From an uncultured Bacillota bacterium (lineage in GTDB: Bacteria; Bacillota; Clostridia; Lachnospirales; Lachnospiraceae), in assembly GCA_949291945.1 (NCBI GenBank), contig CASEXH010000009.1, positions 27,953 through 91,952 on the forward strand: a stretch of 64,000 nt of DNA, given 5' to 3'. Of this stretch, positions 35,528-44,067 are shown piece after piece. How positions within the stretch are numbered: the stretch's first letter is position 1; every line of letters begins with the position of its first letter. A program made the position numbers and the translations under genes. The notes beneath the pieces are model-generated. The model was not told where the DNA came from. It searched no databases and worked only from the letters and a program-made list of their open reading frames with translations.

Positions 35528-36847
35528 TTAGATCTGGGTTTCCACAAAAATATCATAGATTGCCCGGATTGCAGGTTCAAAGTCCTCGTCTTTCACGCCT
35601 ACGATAACGTTCAGTTCACTGGAACCCTGATCGATCATCTTAACGTTTACATTAGCATGGGCCAGAGCCGCAAAGATCCTGGCTGCAGTACCTCTGTTGG
35701 AACGCATGCCTCTTCCCACAACAGCGATGAGAGAAAGATCTGTTTCCAGTTCCATATAGTCCGGATGTGCGATCCTGTGGATACCTGCGATCACCTGCTG
35801 TTCCTTCTGGGAAAATTCATCCTGGTGAATATAAATGCTCATGGTATCGATCCCGGAAGGAATGTGTTCAAAAGCAATCCCCTGCTCTTCCAATACCTGA
35901 AGGACCTTTCTGCCAAATCCGATCTCTGAGTTCATCATAGACTTTTCAATGTATAAAGAACAAAAGCCTTTCTTTCCTGCAATACCGGTAATGGTATAAG
36001 GAGGCTTCTTGCAGGTATCTTCTACGATCATGGTTCCCGGATCTTCCGGCGCATTGGTGTTCCGGATGTTAATAGGAATACCGGCTTTGCGCACCGGAAA
36101 GATGGCATCTTCATGAAGAACAGTTGCTCCCATATAGGACAGTTCTCTCAGTTCCCGGTAAGTAATGGTGTCGATGGGCTTGGGATTGGGAATGATCCGG
36201 GGATCTGTTACCAGAAAGCCGGATACATCCGTCCAGTTCTCATAAAGATCCGCATCAATGGCTCCTGCCACAATAGAACCGGTGATATCAGACCCTCCTC
36301 TTGAAAAAGTCTTGATCGTGCCATCCTCTTTTGCACCGTAAAATCCCGGGACTACCGCATTTTCCAGATCATCCAGTCTTTTCGCTACCAGCTTCTCTGT
36401 GATCTCGCCGTCAAACTGGCCGTTGCCGTCAAAGCGGATCATATCTGCAGGGTCTACAAAAGCAAAACCCAGATAAGCAGCCATGATCTTTCCATTCAAA
36501 TATTCACCTCTGGAAGCTGCGTATTCCTCCCCGATCTGCTTCTTAAAATTATCTTCCAGAAGAGCAAAATCTTCTTCCAGAGACAGCGAAAGCCTCAGGC
36601 CGTCTATGATCTCCTGATAACGGCTCTTGATTTCAGCCAGGATCTTGCTGAATTTTTCTTCATCACCTACGCTGCGGTAACAGGCGTATAACAGATCTGT
36701 CACCTTTGTGTCCTCTGAAAAACGCTTTCCAGGGGCAGAGGGCACTACATACCTTCTGCTCTCATCCTCCCGGATGATCGCTCCCACTTTTTCAAACTGG
36801 GCCGCACTAGCCAGAGAGCTGCCCCCGAATTTTACAACTTTTTTCAT
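35528..36847 (-). CDS. aspartate kinase
   Basis: First step of lysine, threonine and methionine synthesis. 439 residues, monofunctional. N-terminal kinase motif VVKFGGSSLASAAQ, then TFSRGGSDITGSIVA, and two ACT domains from about residue 310 (LIAVVGRGM near the C-terminus). The ACT pair implies amino acid feedback, but which amino acid cannot be told. The leader is too short and lacks the structure of a lysine riboswitch. Confidence 0.94.
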   Translation of the reverse strand: MKKVVKFGGSSLASAAQFEKVGAIIREDESRRYVVPSAPGKRFSEDTKVTDLLYACYRSVGDEEKFSKILAEIKSRYQEIIDGLRLSLSLEEDFALLEDNFKKQIGEEYAASRGEYLNGKIMAAYLGFAFVDPADMIRFDGNGQFDGEITEKLVAKRLDDLENAVVPGFYGAKEDGTIKTFSRGGSDITGSIVAGAIDADLYENWTDVSGFLVTDPRIIPNPKPIDTITYRELRELSYMGATVLHEDAIFPVRKAGIPINIRNTNAPEDPGTMIVEDTCKKPPYTITGIAGKKGFCSLYIEKSMMNSEIGFGRKVLQVLEEQGIAFEHIPSGIDTMSIYIHQDEFSQKEQQVIAGIHRIAHPDYMELETDLSLIAVVGRGMRSNRGTAARIFAALAHANVNVKMIDQGSSELNVIVGVKDEDFEPAIRAIYDIFVETQI

Positions 36848-36907
36848 CTCATATCCTCCTTAGGGACTTTACAGTCTACTTTCGTATGGCAGAATACTTT
36901 TCCGCAT

Positions 36908-36936
36908 TGTATAAATAATAGCTTTTTCCCTGTCAA
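36908..36936 (-). promoter_or_regulatory. promoter for aspartate kinase operon
   Basis: TTGACA (36936-36931), 17-base spacer, TATACA (36913-36908), about 60 bases before the start. Confidence 0.6.
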
Positions 36937-36970
36937 ATGTCCAGTGTTTTTTTATTTTTATAAACAGCAA

Positions 36971-37043
36971 GGCAGAAAACCACCGCAAAATCCAAAAATC
37001 TGTTTCCAGCAAATGGATTTTGTTTGTCCAGCAGTTTTCTGCC
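36971..37043 (-). terminator. long hairpin after pyrI
   Basis: GGCAGAAAAC and GTTTTCTGCC arms enclose an inner CAAAATCC/GGATTTTG stem. No clean U-tract follows, so terminator function is moderate confidence. Confidence 0.5.
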
Positions 37044-37071
37044 TTATGTAATTATCATTGACTGTTCTCTT

Positions 37072-37509
37072 TTACTTGTTTCTGCTTCCTCTGTATTTTT
37101 CTTCACAGTATTTGCAGCGATAAATCTCTTTTTTAGGATCGGCCAGGATAAAAATCTGTTCCAGTTCCTGCTCTATGGAGGTAATGCACCGGGGATTTTT
37201 ACATTTGATCACATTGTGGACTTCTTTTGGAAGGCTTAGCTGTTTCTTCTCTACGATCTCTCCATCCTTTATGATATTTACTGTTATGTTGTGATCAATA
37301 AAGCCCAGGATATCCAGGTCCAATGTATCGATAGGGCATTCTACTTTAATAATGTCCTTTCTTCCCATTTTATTACTTCTAGCATTTTTGATGATTGCCA
37401 CACAGCAGTCCAGTTTATCCAGCTCCAGATCATGATAAATAGTCATGCTCTTGCCGGCTTTGATATGATCCAGTACCACACCTTCACTTAACTGTCCTAC
37501 ATTTAACAT
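37072..37509 (-). CDS. pyrI: aspartate carbamoyltransferase regulatory subunit
   Basis: 145 residues. Nucleotide-binding domain ([19 protein letters not shown]) and C-terminal zinc domain with two cysteine pairs, CKNPRC and CKYC. It makes ATCase allosteric toward CTP and ATP. Its start overlaps the pyrB stop by 7 bases, so the pair is translated together. PyrI is present in Lachnospiraceae but absent from Bacillus. Confidence 0.96.
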   Translation of the reverse strand: MLNVGQLSEGVVLDHIKAGKSMTIYHDLELDKLDCCVAIIKNARSNKMGRKDIIKVECPIDTLDLDILGFIDHNITVNIIKDGEIVEKKQLSLPKEVHNVIKCKNPRCITSIEQELEQIFILADPKKEIYRCKYCEEKYRGSRNK

Positions 37510-38429
37510 AATTCCACCCCCATTCCCAGCAGGCTCAGAATCAGCGCCATACGAACATATACGCCATATCTGGCCTGTTTAAAGTAAGCAGCTCTCGGGT
37601 CAGAGTCCACTTCCACAGAAATCTCATTCACTCTTGGAAGAGGATGAAGTACCAGCATATCCGACCCTGCCAGTTCCATCTTTGCCTTATCCAGAATATA
37701 GAAGTCCTTCATTCTCACATAATCTTCTTCGTTAAAGAATCTTTCTTTCTGTACTCTGGTCATATATAAAAGATCCAGCTTCGGAATGGCGTCTTCCAGC
37801 CGCTCTACTTCCTGGAATTCATGGCCGCTGGCTTTAAGTACATCTTCCCGGATGTAATCCGGTATCCGGAGTTCTTCCGGAGAGATCAGCACAAACTTCA
37901 CACCTTCATATCTTACCAAAGCTTCGATCAGAGAATGCACAGTTCTTCCAAACTTCAGATCTCCGCAAAGACCAATGGTAATATGGTCCAGGCGTCCTTT
38001 CATAGAGCGAATGGTAAGCAGGTCTGTCAGGGTCTGGGTAGGATGCTGATGACCTCCGTCACCTGCATTGATCACCGGAATCTGGGAAGCCATGGAACCT
38101 ACCAAAGGCGCACCTTCCTTCGGATGGCGCATAGCGCAGATGTCCGCATAACATGAAATCATCCGGAGAGTATCCGCTACACTCTCACCTTTGGCAGCCG
38201 AACTGGAATTTGCACTGGAAAATCCCAGAACCTTTCCCCCCAGACGGAGCATTGCCGACTCAAAGCTGAGACGTGTACGTGTACTTGGCTCATAAAACAA
38301 TGTTGCAAGAATTTTTCCGTCACATTTATGAGCGTATTTCTCCGGATTTTTTTCGATATCATTGGCCAGATCTAGGACCTTGTCCAATTCCTCTACGGAT
38401 AAATCCAACGGACTCATTAAGTGTCTCAT
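37503..38429 (-). CDS. pyrB: aspartate carbamoyltransferase catalytic subunit
   Basis: Condenses carbamoyl phosphate and aspartate, committing carbon to pyrimidines. 308 residues. Carbamoyl phosphate motif [28 protein letters not shown] and [10 protein letters not shown] further on. Leader between promoter and start is short, with no PyrR-type or UTP attenuator hairpin seen. First gene of pyrBI. Confidence 0.97.
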   Translation of the reverse strand: MRHLMSPLDLSVEELDKVLDLANDIEKNPEKYAHKCDGKILATLFYEPSTRTRLSFESAMLRLGGKVLGFSSANSSSAAKGESVADTLRMISCYADICAMRHPKEGAPLVGSMASQIPVINAGDGGHQHPTQTLTDLLTIRSMKGRLDHITIGLCGDLKFGRTVHSLIEALVRYEGVKFVLISPEELRIPDYIREDVLKASGHEFQEVERLEDAIPKLDLLYMTRVQKERFFNEEDYVRMKDFYILDKAKMELAGSDMLVLHPLPRVNEISVEVDSDPRAAYFKQARYGVYVRMALILSLLGMGVELC

Positions 38430-38463
38430 AGATTACCTCCTGTATATGTTTGACTTTTTTATT

Positions 38464-38492
38464 ATCATATACCAGTTCCAGGGGTATTTCAA
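38464..38492 (-). promoter_or_regulatory. promoter for pyrBI
   Basis: TTGAAA (38492-38487), 17-base spacer, TATGAT (38469-38464), about 35 bases before pyrB. Confidence 0.6.
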
Positions 38493-38498
38493 GAATTT

Positions 38499-38885
38499 TC
38501 AGTCTTCATGAGACAATATTTTTTCAAAAAGCAGTCCCGTACAGAACCACAGCGGCGCATAATCCAAACGGATCACCCCTTTATAATTCAGAGGATAGCT
38601 GCTGTAATCCCAGGGACACATATCGTAGCGTTTCAACAGCAACCCTGTGCTGAATTCTGCCGCAAAGATCCCTGTCATATATAAACCTCCCCGCAGCACG
38701 ACAGGGATCTTTTTCAAGCTTCTGGATATAGGTCCAATACATGCGGCCATACCATAAATGGGAAACATCCACAGAGAAGACTGGCCCATCATTTTCCATT
38801 CTTTCCTCCCAACTGCATGAAGCCCTGTCCAGAATATCTCCAGGCACCAACCAGCAGCTCCGCATCGAAGAAAATCTCCCTTCAT
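38499..38885 (-). CDS. small membrane protein of the ABC-permease-like (CmpB) family
   Basis: 128 residues with three or four hydrophobic stretches (SSLWMFPIYGMAACIGPI; VVLRGGLYMTGIFAAEFSTG; APLWFCTGLLFEKIL). The short length and CPWDYSS-NYKGVIRLDY region match the family annotated as putative ABC transporter permease (PF06541). Function unproven. The start at 38885 follows AAGGAGG; the longer frame has no support. Upstream of pyrB and divergent from pheA. Confidence 0.75.
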   Translation of the reverse strand: MKGDFLRCGAAGWCLEIFWTGLHAVGRKEWKMMGQSSLWMFPIYGMAACIGPISRSLKKIPVVLRGGLYMTGIFAAEFSTGLLLKRYDMCPWDYSSYPLNYKGVIRLDYAPLWFCTGLLFEKILSHED

Positions 38886-39012
38886 ATCTTGTCCTCCTTC
38901 ATTCCTATGCGAGCCCTTCTTTTCCTTATTATATCCCTGCTTTTTCTGCTTCATACATTTCCAGCATCCGACTCTTTGAAAAAAGGATCCCCATTTTTCT
39001 GCAAGAAAAGAC

Positions 39013-39041
39013 TTGCGGGAGAAAATCTGGCGGTGTATCAT
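39013..39041 (+). promoter_or_regulatory. possible weak promoter for pheA
   Basis: TTGCGG (39013-39018), 17-base spacer, TATCAT (39036-39041), 38 bases before the start. No leader hairpin of attenuator type was recognised in the 190-base gap. Confidence 0.3.
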
Positions 39042-39078
39042 AAGCATAATGACTTTAGGAAAAGGAAGGAAGATACAA

Positions 39079-40209
39079 ATGCTAGACCTGACCCAGCTCA
39101 GAGATGAGATTGACAGTATTGACGACCAGATTGTCAGACTCTTTGAAGAGAGGATGGCCGTGTCAGAAAAGGTCGCCCGTTTTAAAATAAAGGCAGGAAA
39201 ACCTGTGTTTGATCCAATAAGAGAAAAAGATAAGCTGGATAACCTCAGCCATCAGGCAACCGGGGAGTTCAACAGCAGGGGCATTTATGAATTATACCGG
39301 CAGATCATGTCTATCAGCAGGAAACGCCAGTATCAGCTTATAGGTGAGCAGCAGGAAGCTGCAAAGCCTTTATTCACCCCTGTGGCGGCATTGAAAAAAG
39401 AAGGAGTCACCGTAGTTTTCCAGGGAGTAGAAGGTGCCTACAGTTATGCTGCCATGCACACCTTTTTTGGAAAAAATATCAAAAGCTTCCACGTAGATAC
39501 CTGGAAGGATGCTATGGAAGCCATAAAAAATCAGGAGGCTGACTTTGCGGTGCTTCCTATAGAGAATTCCACAGCCGGTATTGTTCAGGACAATTATGAT
39601 CTGCTGACCAAGTACGACCATGTGATCGTAGGGGAACAAATCATTCCCTGTCAGCATGCACTGGTGGGACTACCCGGAACATCTCTTGAAGAGATCAAAG
39701 ACGTATATTCTCATCCTCAGGCTCTTATGCAGTGCCGGAAATTTCTGGAAGCTCACAGGGAATGGACCACCCATGAGTTTGGAAATACTGCGGCAGCCGC
39801 AAAGAAAATCGCCGAGGACAAAGATAAGACCCAGGCAGCTATTTCCAGCCCCTATGCTGCAGATTTTTTCGGATTGACGGTACTGAAGGAAAACATCTAT
39901 ACCAATGCGGGAAACTCTACCAGGTTTATCATTGTCACCAAAGAAAAGATCTATTGCCATGATGCCGGAAAGATCAGCGTCAGCTATGAACTTCCTCATG
40001 AAAGCGGAAGCCTCTACAACAGTCTTTCCCATTTTATCTATAATGGTCTGAACATGACCAAGATCGAATCCCGCCCTATCCACGGACGGAACTGGGAATA
40101 CCGTTTCTTTGTGGACTTCGAAGGAAATTTAAGCAACAGCGCTGTAAAAAATGCACTCCAGGGCCTAGAAGCAGAAACCCGGAATTTCCGTATCCACGGC
40201 AATTATTAG
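39079..40209 (+). CDS. pheA: bifunctional chorismate mutase/prephenate dehydratase
   Basis: Phenylalanine synthesis: chorismate to prephenate to phenylpyruvate. 376 residues. Residues 1-90 are an AroQ chorismate mutase (LRDEIDSIDDQIVRLFEERM); about 110-290 the prephenate dehydratase (VVFQGVEGAYSYAAM, LPIENSTAGIV, and NSTRFIIV); about 300-376 an ACT domain without the usual strong ESRP block but with KIESRPIHGRNWEY. AGGAAGG precedes the ATG at 39079; the longer frame is not needed. Confidence 0.95.
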   Translation: MLDLTQLRDEIDSIDDQIVRLFEERMAVSEKVARFKIKAGKPVFDPIREKDKLDNLSHQATGEFNSRGIYELYRQIMSISRKRQYQLIGEQQEAAKPLFTPVAALKKEGVTVVFQGVEGAYSYAAMHTFFGKNIKSFHVDTWKDAMEAIKNQEADFAVLPIENSTAGIVQDNYDLLTKYDHVIVGEQIIPCQHALVGLPGTSLEEIKDVYSHPQALMQCRKFLEAHREWTTHEFGNTAAAAKKIAEDKDKTQAAISSPYAADFFGLTVLKENIYTNAGNSTRFIIVTKEKIYCHDAGKISVSYELPHESGSLYNSLSHFIYNGLNMTKIESRPIHGRNWEYRFFVDFEGNLSNSAVKNALQGLEAETRNFRIHGNY

Positions 40210-40218
40210 AAAGGAATC

Positions 40219-41529
40219 ATGAAAATGTTTAATATCGATGAATGTATCTTATACCGGAACTTTCAGCAGGGGGACATTCTGGAAGACATGTCCAGAGCAC
40301 TGGAGATCTGCTGTCTGGAACCGGAAGAACCCGGCAAATCAAAGCCTCTCTTCTATAGCTGCATGAACCGGCTGGTGGAAATGGCCAGCACCTACGGCTT
40401 CACAGGCAATCTGTGGCACGGCTATCTCACCTATCTGCTGGCCAACCATGAAAATGCCTTCAGCACTGCCTGCGAGATCACCGGCCCTGTGGAAGGGACC
40501 ATCAATCAACTTGCATTACATGACTTTGCCATTTTCAAAGACCTGTTTAACCTGGATTTTTCCGCCTTTGAAAATTTCTACGGTTCTTCCTCCTGCTGCC
40601 ATCTGATCAACGAATATGAAAATGACAGTCATAGCAGCAAACAGTTTAACGAACGAATCAGCAGCCGCTTAAATAACTTGAGCCAGCTTCTGGCTTCCTC
40701 GGATACTCCGGAAGAATTTATGGATCACATGGTGGAATTTTACAAAGATTACGGTGTCGGCAAACTTGGGCTCCACAAAGCCTTCCGTCTGGAACACGGT
40801 CCCAATGATGAACGGGTAAAGATCGTTCCCATTACAAAGATCGCTCATGTACATCTGGATGATCTGGTAGGCTATGAGATTGCAAAGAAAAAACTCATTG
40901 ACAACACGGAAGCTTTCTTAAATGGAAAGCCGGCAAACAACTGCCTGCTTTTCGGGGATGCGGGAACGGGAAAATCCTCCTGTATCAAGGCAATCCTTAA
41001 CCAGTATTATGACAGAGGCCTGCGGATTATTGAAGTATATAAACATCAGTTCAAAGACCTGAATGACGTGATCGCACAGATCAAGAACCGGCATTACAAA
41101 TTTATCATCTATATGGACGACCTGTCCTTTGAAGATTTTGAGATTGAATACAAATATCTGAAAGCAGTCATCGAAGGAGGACTGGAACGGAAACCGGATA
41201 ACATCCTGATCTACGCCACTTCCAACCGCCGCCATCTGGTACGGGAGAAATTCAGTGACAAAGCAGACCGGGATGATGACCTGCACACCAATGATACGGT
41301 CCAGGAAAAACTTTCCCTGGTATACCGTTTCGGCGTAACTATTTACTTCGGCTCTCCCAGCAAGAAAGAATTCCAGCAGATCGTCCTGACTTTAGCCCAG
41401 AGGCACGGTCTTCAAATGGATCAGGAAGAGCTGCTCCAGCAGGCCAATGCCTGGGAACTCCGCCACGGAGGTCTTTCAGGAAGAACCGCCCAGCAGTTTA
41501 TCGATTACCTTTTAGGACAGGAACAATAA
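40219..41529 (+). CDS. DUF815 family AAA ATPase
   Basis: 436 residues. N-terminal helical part (1-220), then ATP-binding core with Walker A LLFGDAGTGKSSCIKAIL near residue 240, Walker B FIIYMDDLSFEDFE, and a sensor region YATSNRRHLVREKFSD. The DUF815 family has no established role. It starts 9 bases after pheA with AAAGG upstream, so co-transcription is likely. The gene ends in a very long hairpin. Confidence 0.88.
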   Translation: MKMFNIDECILYRNFQQGDILEDMSRALEICCLEPEEPGKSKPLFYSCMNRLVEMASTYGFTGNLWHGYLTYLLANHENAFSTACEITGPVEGTINQLALHDFAIFKDLFNLDFSAFENFYGSSSCCHLINEYENDSHSSKQFNERISSRLNNLSQLLASSDTPEEFMDHMVEFYKDYGVGKLGLHKAFRLEHGPNDERVKIVPITKIAHVHLDDLVGYEIAKKKLIDNTEAFLNGKPANNCLLFGDAGTGKSSCIKAILNQYYDRGLRIIEVYKHQFKDLNDVIAQIKNRHYKFIIYMDDLSFEDFEIEYKYLKAVIEGGLERKPDNILIYATSNRRHLVREKFSDKADRDDDLHTNDTVQEKLSLVYRFGVTIYFGSPSKKEFQQIVLTLAQRHGLQMDQEELLQQANAWELRHGGLSGRTAQQFIDYLLGQEQ

Positions 41530-41530
41530 T

Positions 41531-41639
41531 CCAAAAGAAGCTGCCGCATTAGGCAACATCGAGAATATTTATATATTTTAATTCATATAAAATGTATAAA
41601 TATTCCTGATATATGTCTAATGCGGCAGCTTCTTTTTGG
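41531..41639. terminator. 109-base near-perfect hairpin between DUF815 and rnpB
   Basis: CCAAAAGAAGCTGCCGCATTAG at one end is the complement of the other end with one extra T; an inner pair GAATATTTATA/TATAAATATTC (41563-41606) extends the stem. T-rich runs on both sides allow bidirectional termination for the converging DUF815 gene and rnpB. Confidence 0.75.
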
Positions 41640-41992
41640 TGATAAGCAGGACTGTAAGCCGGGTTATGTCGTGAATAATCATCTATCCAGTCCTGCCGTC
41701 GCCGGCAGGCTCAAGCGACCCACCTGAAAACGTGGCGGGCAGCCACATAGTTTTCTATTCGGTCTTGCTTCGGATGGGGTTTACATGTGCCCTTCCTGTT
41801 ACCAGGAAGGCGGTAGTCTCTTACACTGCCCTTCCACCCTTACCGGATTGTTCCGGCGGTACATTTCTGTTGCACTATCCTTGGAGTCACCTCCACCAGA
41901 CGTTATCTGGCATCCTGCCCTGTGAAGCCCGGACTTTCCTCACCTGACCCCTTTCGGTCCTGTCAGCTGCGATTATTTATCCTACTTATCAC
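41639..41992 (-). ncRNA. rnpB: RNase P RNA
   Basis: Catalytic RNA that trims tRNA 5' ends. On the minus strand the conserved core GAGGAAAGTCCGGGCT (P4 side) is present, as are ACAGAAA-type and GGTAAGGGTGG segments and GGTGGGTCGCTTGAGCC. The ends pair through P1: GUGAUAAGUAGGA with UCCUGCUUAUCAC. Length about 354 bases, normal. Its promoter lies just upstream. The protein-coding frames inside are shadows. Confidence 0.95.
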
Positions 41993-42001
41993 ACGAAGTT
42001 C

Positions 42002-42031
42002 AGTATAGCATATCTCCATGGGAAAAGTAAA
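42002..42031 (-). promoter_or_regulatory. promoter for rnpB
   Basis: TTTACT (42031-42026), 18-base spacer, TATACT (42007-42002), placing transcription start close to the mapped RNA 5' end. Confidence 0.65.
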
Positions 42032-42058
42032 TCTTTTTTTGCTCTGTCTGCCTTTAGG

Positions 42059-42196
42059 ATCATAGCCGCCTATTTAGGTTTTTCCTCACAAAGTCATCTG
42101 GGAAAACTTTTCAAAAAAGAAACCGGCATGACTCCTGGGGATTACCGGCTGAAATGCGGTATAAAAAAACTCTGGGGTGCAGAGGGCAGATGGTAA
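42059..42196 (+). pseudogene. remnant of an AraC-family regulator gene
   Basis: The plus-strand frame from 42059 to the stop at 42196 reads IIAAYLGFSSQSHLGKLFKK then ETGMTPGDYRLK: the second helix-turn-helix and C-terminal signature of an AraC-type regulator. Everything upstream (sensor domain and first helix) is missing, replaced by the rnpB promoter region, and there is no start or ribosome binding site. A clear gene fossil in the 291-base gap between rnpB and trpB. Confidence 0.75.
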
Positions 42197-42242
42197 ATTT
42201 GCAAAAACCTGTACGGCCTTTCTGTCCTCTGCTCTGCAGCCC
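42174..42242 (-). terminator. terminator after trpB
   Basis: Minus strand GGGCTGCAGAGCAGAGGACAGA pairs imperfectly with TCTGCCCTCTGCACCC, followed by AGAGTTTTTTT. It overlaps the AraC remnant. Confidence 0.7.
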
Positions 42243-42283
42243 GAAGTTTTACTTAAACCGTTTTTCTTATTCTCAGTGTTCTC

Positions 42284-43672
42284 TTACATCATATCTTCCG
42301 GAACATTCGGAAGTCCTGCAAAACCAGCTTCCAGATCTTCATCTGTAGGAATGTAGTCGGTCATCTTTCCGTCATTGAAGCTTTCGTAGGCATACATATC
42401 AAAGTAACCGGTTCCTGTCAGACCAAAGACAATGGTTTTCTCTTCTCCTGTCTCTTTACACTTTTTCGCCTCGTCTATAGCCACCTTAATGGCATGTGCG
42501 CTCTCTGGTGCGGGAAGGATGCCCTCTACTCTGGCGAACTCTTCTGCCGCTGCAAATACAGAAGTCTGCTCTACAGCTCTGGCTTCCATCAGGCCGTCAT
42601 GATAAAGCTGAGACAAAACAGCACTCATGCCGTGATAGCGGAGACCTCCTGCATGGTTAGCAGAAGGAATAAAATTGCTGCCCAGGGTATACATCTTCTG
42701 AAGGGGCGTCACCATACCGGTATCACAGAAGTCATAGGCAAATTTTCCCCTTGTAAAACTCGGGCAGGAAGCCGGTTCTACAGCGATGATCTGATAGTCC
42801 CGCTCTCCTCTCAGCTTTTCTCCCATAAAGGGTGAGATCAGTCCGCCCAGATTGGAACCGCCTCCGGCACAGCCGATGATCATATCCGGAACAATTCCGT
42901 ATTTATCAAGGGCCGTTTTGGTTTCCAGACCAATCACAGTCTGATGAAGAAGCACCTGGTTAAGAACGCTTCCCAGTACATAACGATAGCCTTCCTGATG
43001 TGTGGCTTTCTCCACAGCTTCCGAAATGGCACATCCAAGGCTTCCTGAAGTTCCCGGATGTTCTTTTAAAATCTTCCTGCCGATTTCTGTGGTGTCAGAG
43101 GGAGACGGTGTCACAGAGGCTCCATAGGTTCTCATAACCTCTCTTCTGAAAGGCTTCTGCTCATAAGAGCATTTTACCATATATACCTGACAGTCAAGAT
43201 CCAGATAAGCGCAGGCCATAGAAAGAGCCGTTCCCCACTGTCCTGCTCCTGTTTCCGTGGTCACTCCCTTCAGCCCCTGCTTCTTCGCATAATAAGCCTG
43301 GGCGATGGCAGAATTCAATTTATGGCTTCCGCTGGTATTATTTCCTTCAAACTTATAATATATCTTCGCCGGAGTCCCTAATTTTTTTTCCAGACAGTAA
43401 GCCCTTACCAGTGGTGAAGGACGATACATCTTATAAAAGTCCTGGATTTCCTGAGGAATATCAATATACGGTGTGGTGTCATCCAATTCCTGGTCTACCA
43501 GTTCTTTACAAAATACCTGGCCCAATTCCTCTGCGGTCATAGGCTTCATCGTCCCGGGATTGAGCAGAGGAGCCGGTTTGTTTTTCATATCTGCTCTGAG
43601 ATTATACCACTGCTTTGGCATTTCACTTTCTTCCAGATAAATTTTGTAGGGAATTTCTTTACTGTTGGCCAT
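42284..43672 (-). CDS. tryptophan synthase beta-like enzyme (TrpB2)
   Basis: PLP enzyme that joins indole (or another nucleophile) to serine or a related substrate. 462 residues, the TrpB2 length and motif set: NNTSGSHKLNSAIAQAYYAK (PLP lysine), TETGAGQWG, and GCAGGGSNLGG. TrpB2 works without TrpA, suggesting indole salvage. A Trp-specific T-box leads it, so it is induced when charged tRNA-Trp is scarce. No other trp genes are adjacent. Family naming: TrpB2 / TrpB-like. Confidence 0.93.
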   Translation of the reverse strand: MANSKEIPYKIYLEESEMPKQWYNLRADMKNKPAPLLNPGTMKPMTAEELGQVFCKELVDQELDDTTPYIDIPQEIQDFYKMYRPSPLVRAYCLEKKLGTPAKIYYKFEGNNTSGSHKLNSAIAQAYYAKKQGLKGVTTETGAGQWGTALSMACAYLDLDCQVYMVKCSYEQKPFRREVMRTYGASVTPSPSDTTEIGRKILKEHPGTSGSLGCAISEAVEKATHQEGYRYVLGSVLNQVLLHQTVIGLETKTALDKYGIVPDMIIGCAGGGSNLGGLISPFMGEKLRGERDYQIIAVEPASCPSFTRGKFAYDFCDTGMVTPLQKMYTLGSNFIPSANHAGGLRYHGMSAVLSQLYHDGLMEARAVEQTSVFAAAEEFARVEGILPAPESAHAIKVAIDEAKKCKETGEEKTIVFGLTGTGYFDMYAYESFNDGKMTDYIPTDEDLEAGFAGLPNVPEDMM

Positions 43673-43716
43673 AATAGCATTCTCCTTTCTTTTACAGGCG
43701 GCATCCTCCTGCAGAC

Positions 43717-43742
43717 CCCCCTGGCTCGTTGCCTGCGGGAAT
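43717..43742 (-). repeat. post-terminator motif, copy B
   Basis: ATTCCCGCAGGCAACGAGCC followed by AGGGGG on the minus strand, directly after the T-box terminator; 20 of 26 positions match copy A at 15699-15724. Confidence 0.5.
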
Positions 43743-44018
43743 AAAAAACTCCTGTCCTGGAAACATTTTCTGTTTCATGGGACAAGAGTTTAAATCCTGC
43801 GGTGCCACCCAAATTGATATTTTCATATCCGCTTAGCGCATACTTCATATGCTTGATTTTGTAACGGAGTTTTCTCTCCGGCTTGCATACTGTAAGTTCT
43901 GCTCGCCCTCAGAAGTCCATTCCTCTCTGCCGCTGATGCTGCACTTCCACCGCCTGCAGCTCGCTGTATCCAGTTATTACTCAGAAAGTACTTACTCTTC
44001 TTCAACGGTTTAATCTGA
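43741..44018 (-). promoter_or_regulatory. tryptophan T-box riboswitch
   Basis: tRNA-sensing leader controlling trpB2. The conserved T-box GGGTGGCACCGC is at 43810-43799. Downstream an intrinsic terminator (43747-43790) with arms AACTCTTGTCCCATG and its complement ends in a T-run. The specifier region GGAATGGACTTCT has TGG (Trp) at 43919-43917, in the usual GAA-NNN-AC setting. Stem I features (AGTA-like bulge, GGTGGAAGTGC apical loop) lie at 43930-44010. Confidence 0.9.
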
Positions 44019-44025
44019 TAAATAC

Positions 44026-44055
44026 TTTATAGCATATCTTTTGGCGATATGTCAA
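44026..44055 (-). promoter_or_regulatory. promoter for the T-box-trpB2 unit
   Basis: TTGACA (44055-44050), 18-base spacer, TATAAA (44031-44026). It overlaps the end of the upstream epimerase gene. Confidence 0.65.
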
Positions 44056-44067
44056 CCTGTTTCTGCT

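Noticed and set aside
36848..37071. Lysine riboswitch before aspartate kinase
   Set aside because: Only about 60 bases separate promoter and start, and no lysine-aptamer features were seen.
38430..38498. PyrR or UTP attenuator before pyrB
   Set aside because: The leader is too short and has no terminator hairpin.
41732..41947. Plus-strand frame
   Set aside because: Lies within the RNase P RNA gene.
43585..44005. Two minus-strand frames before trpB
   Set aside because: They cover the T-box leader and the terminator, so they are not protein genes.
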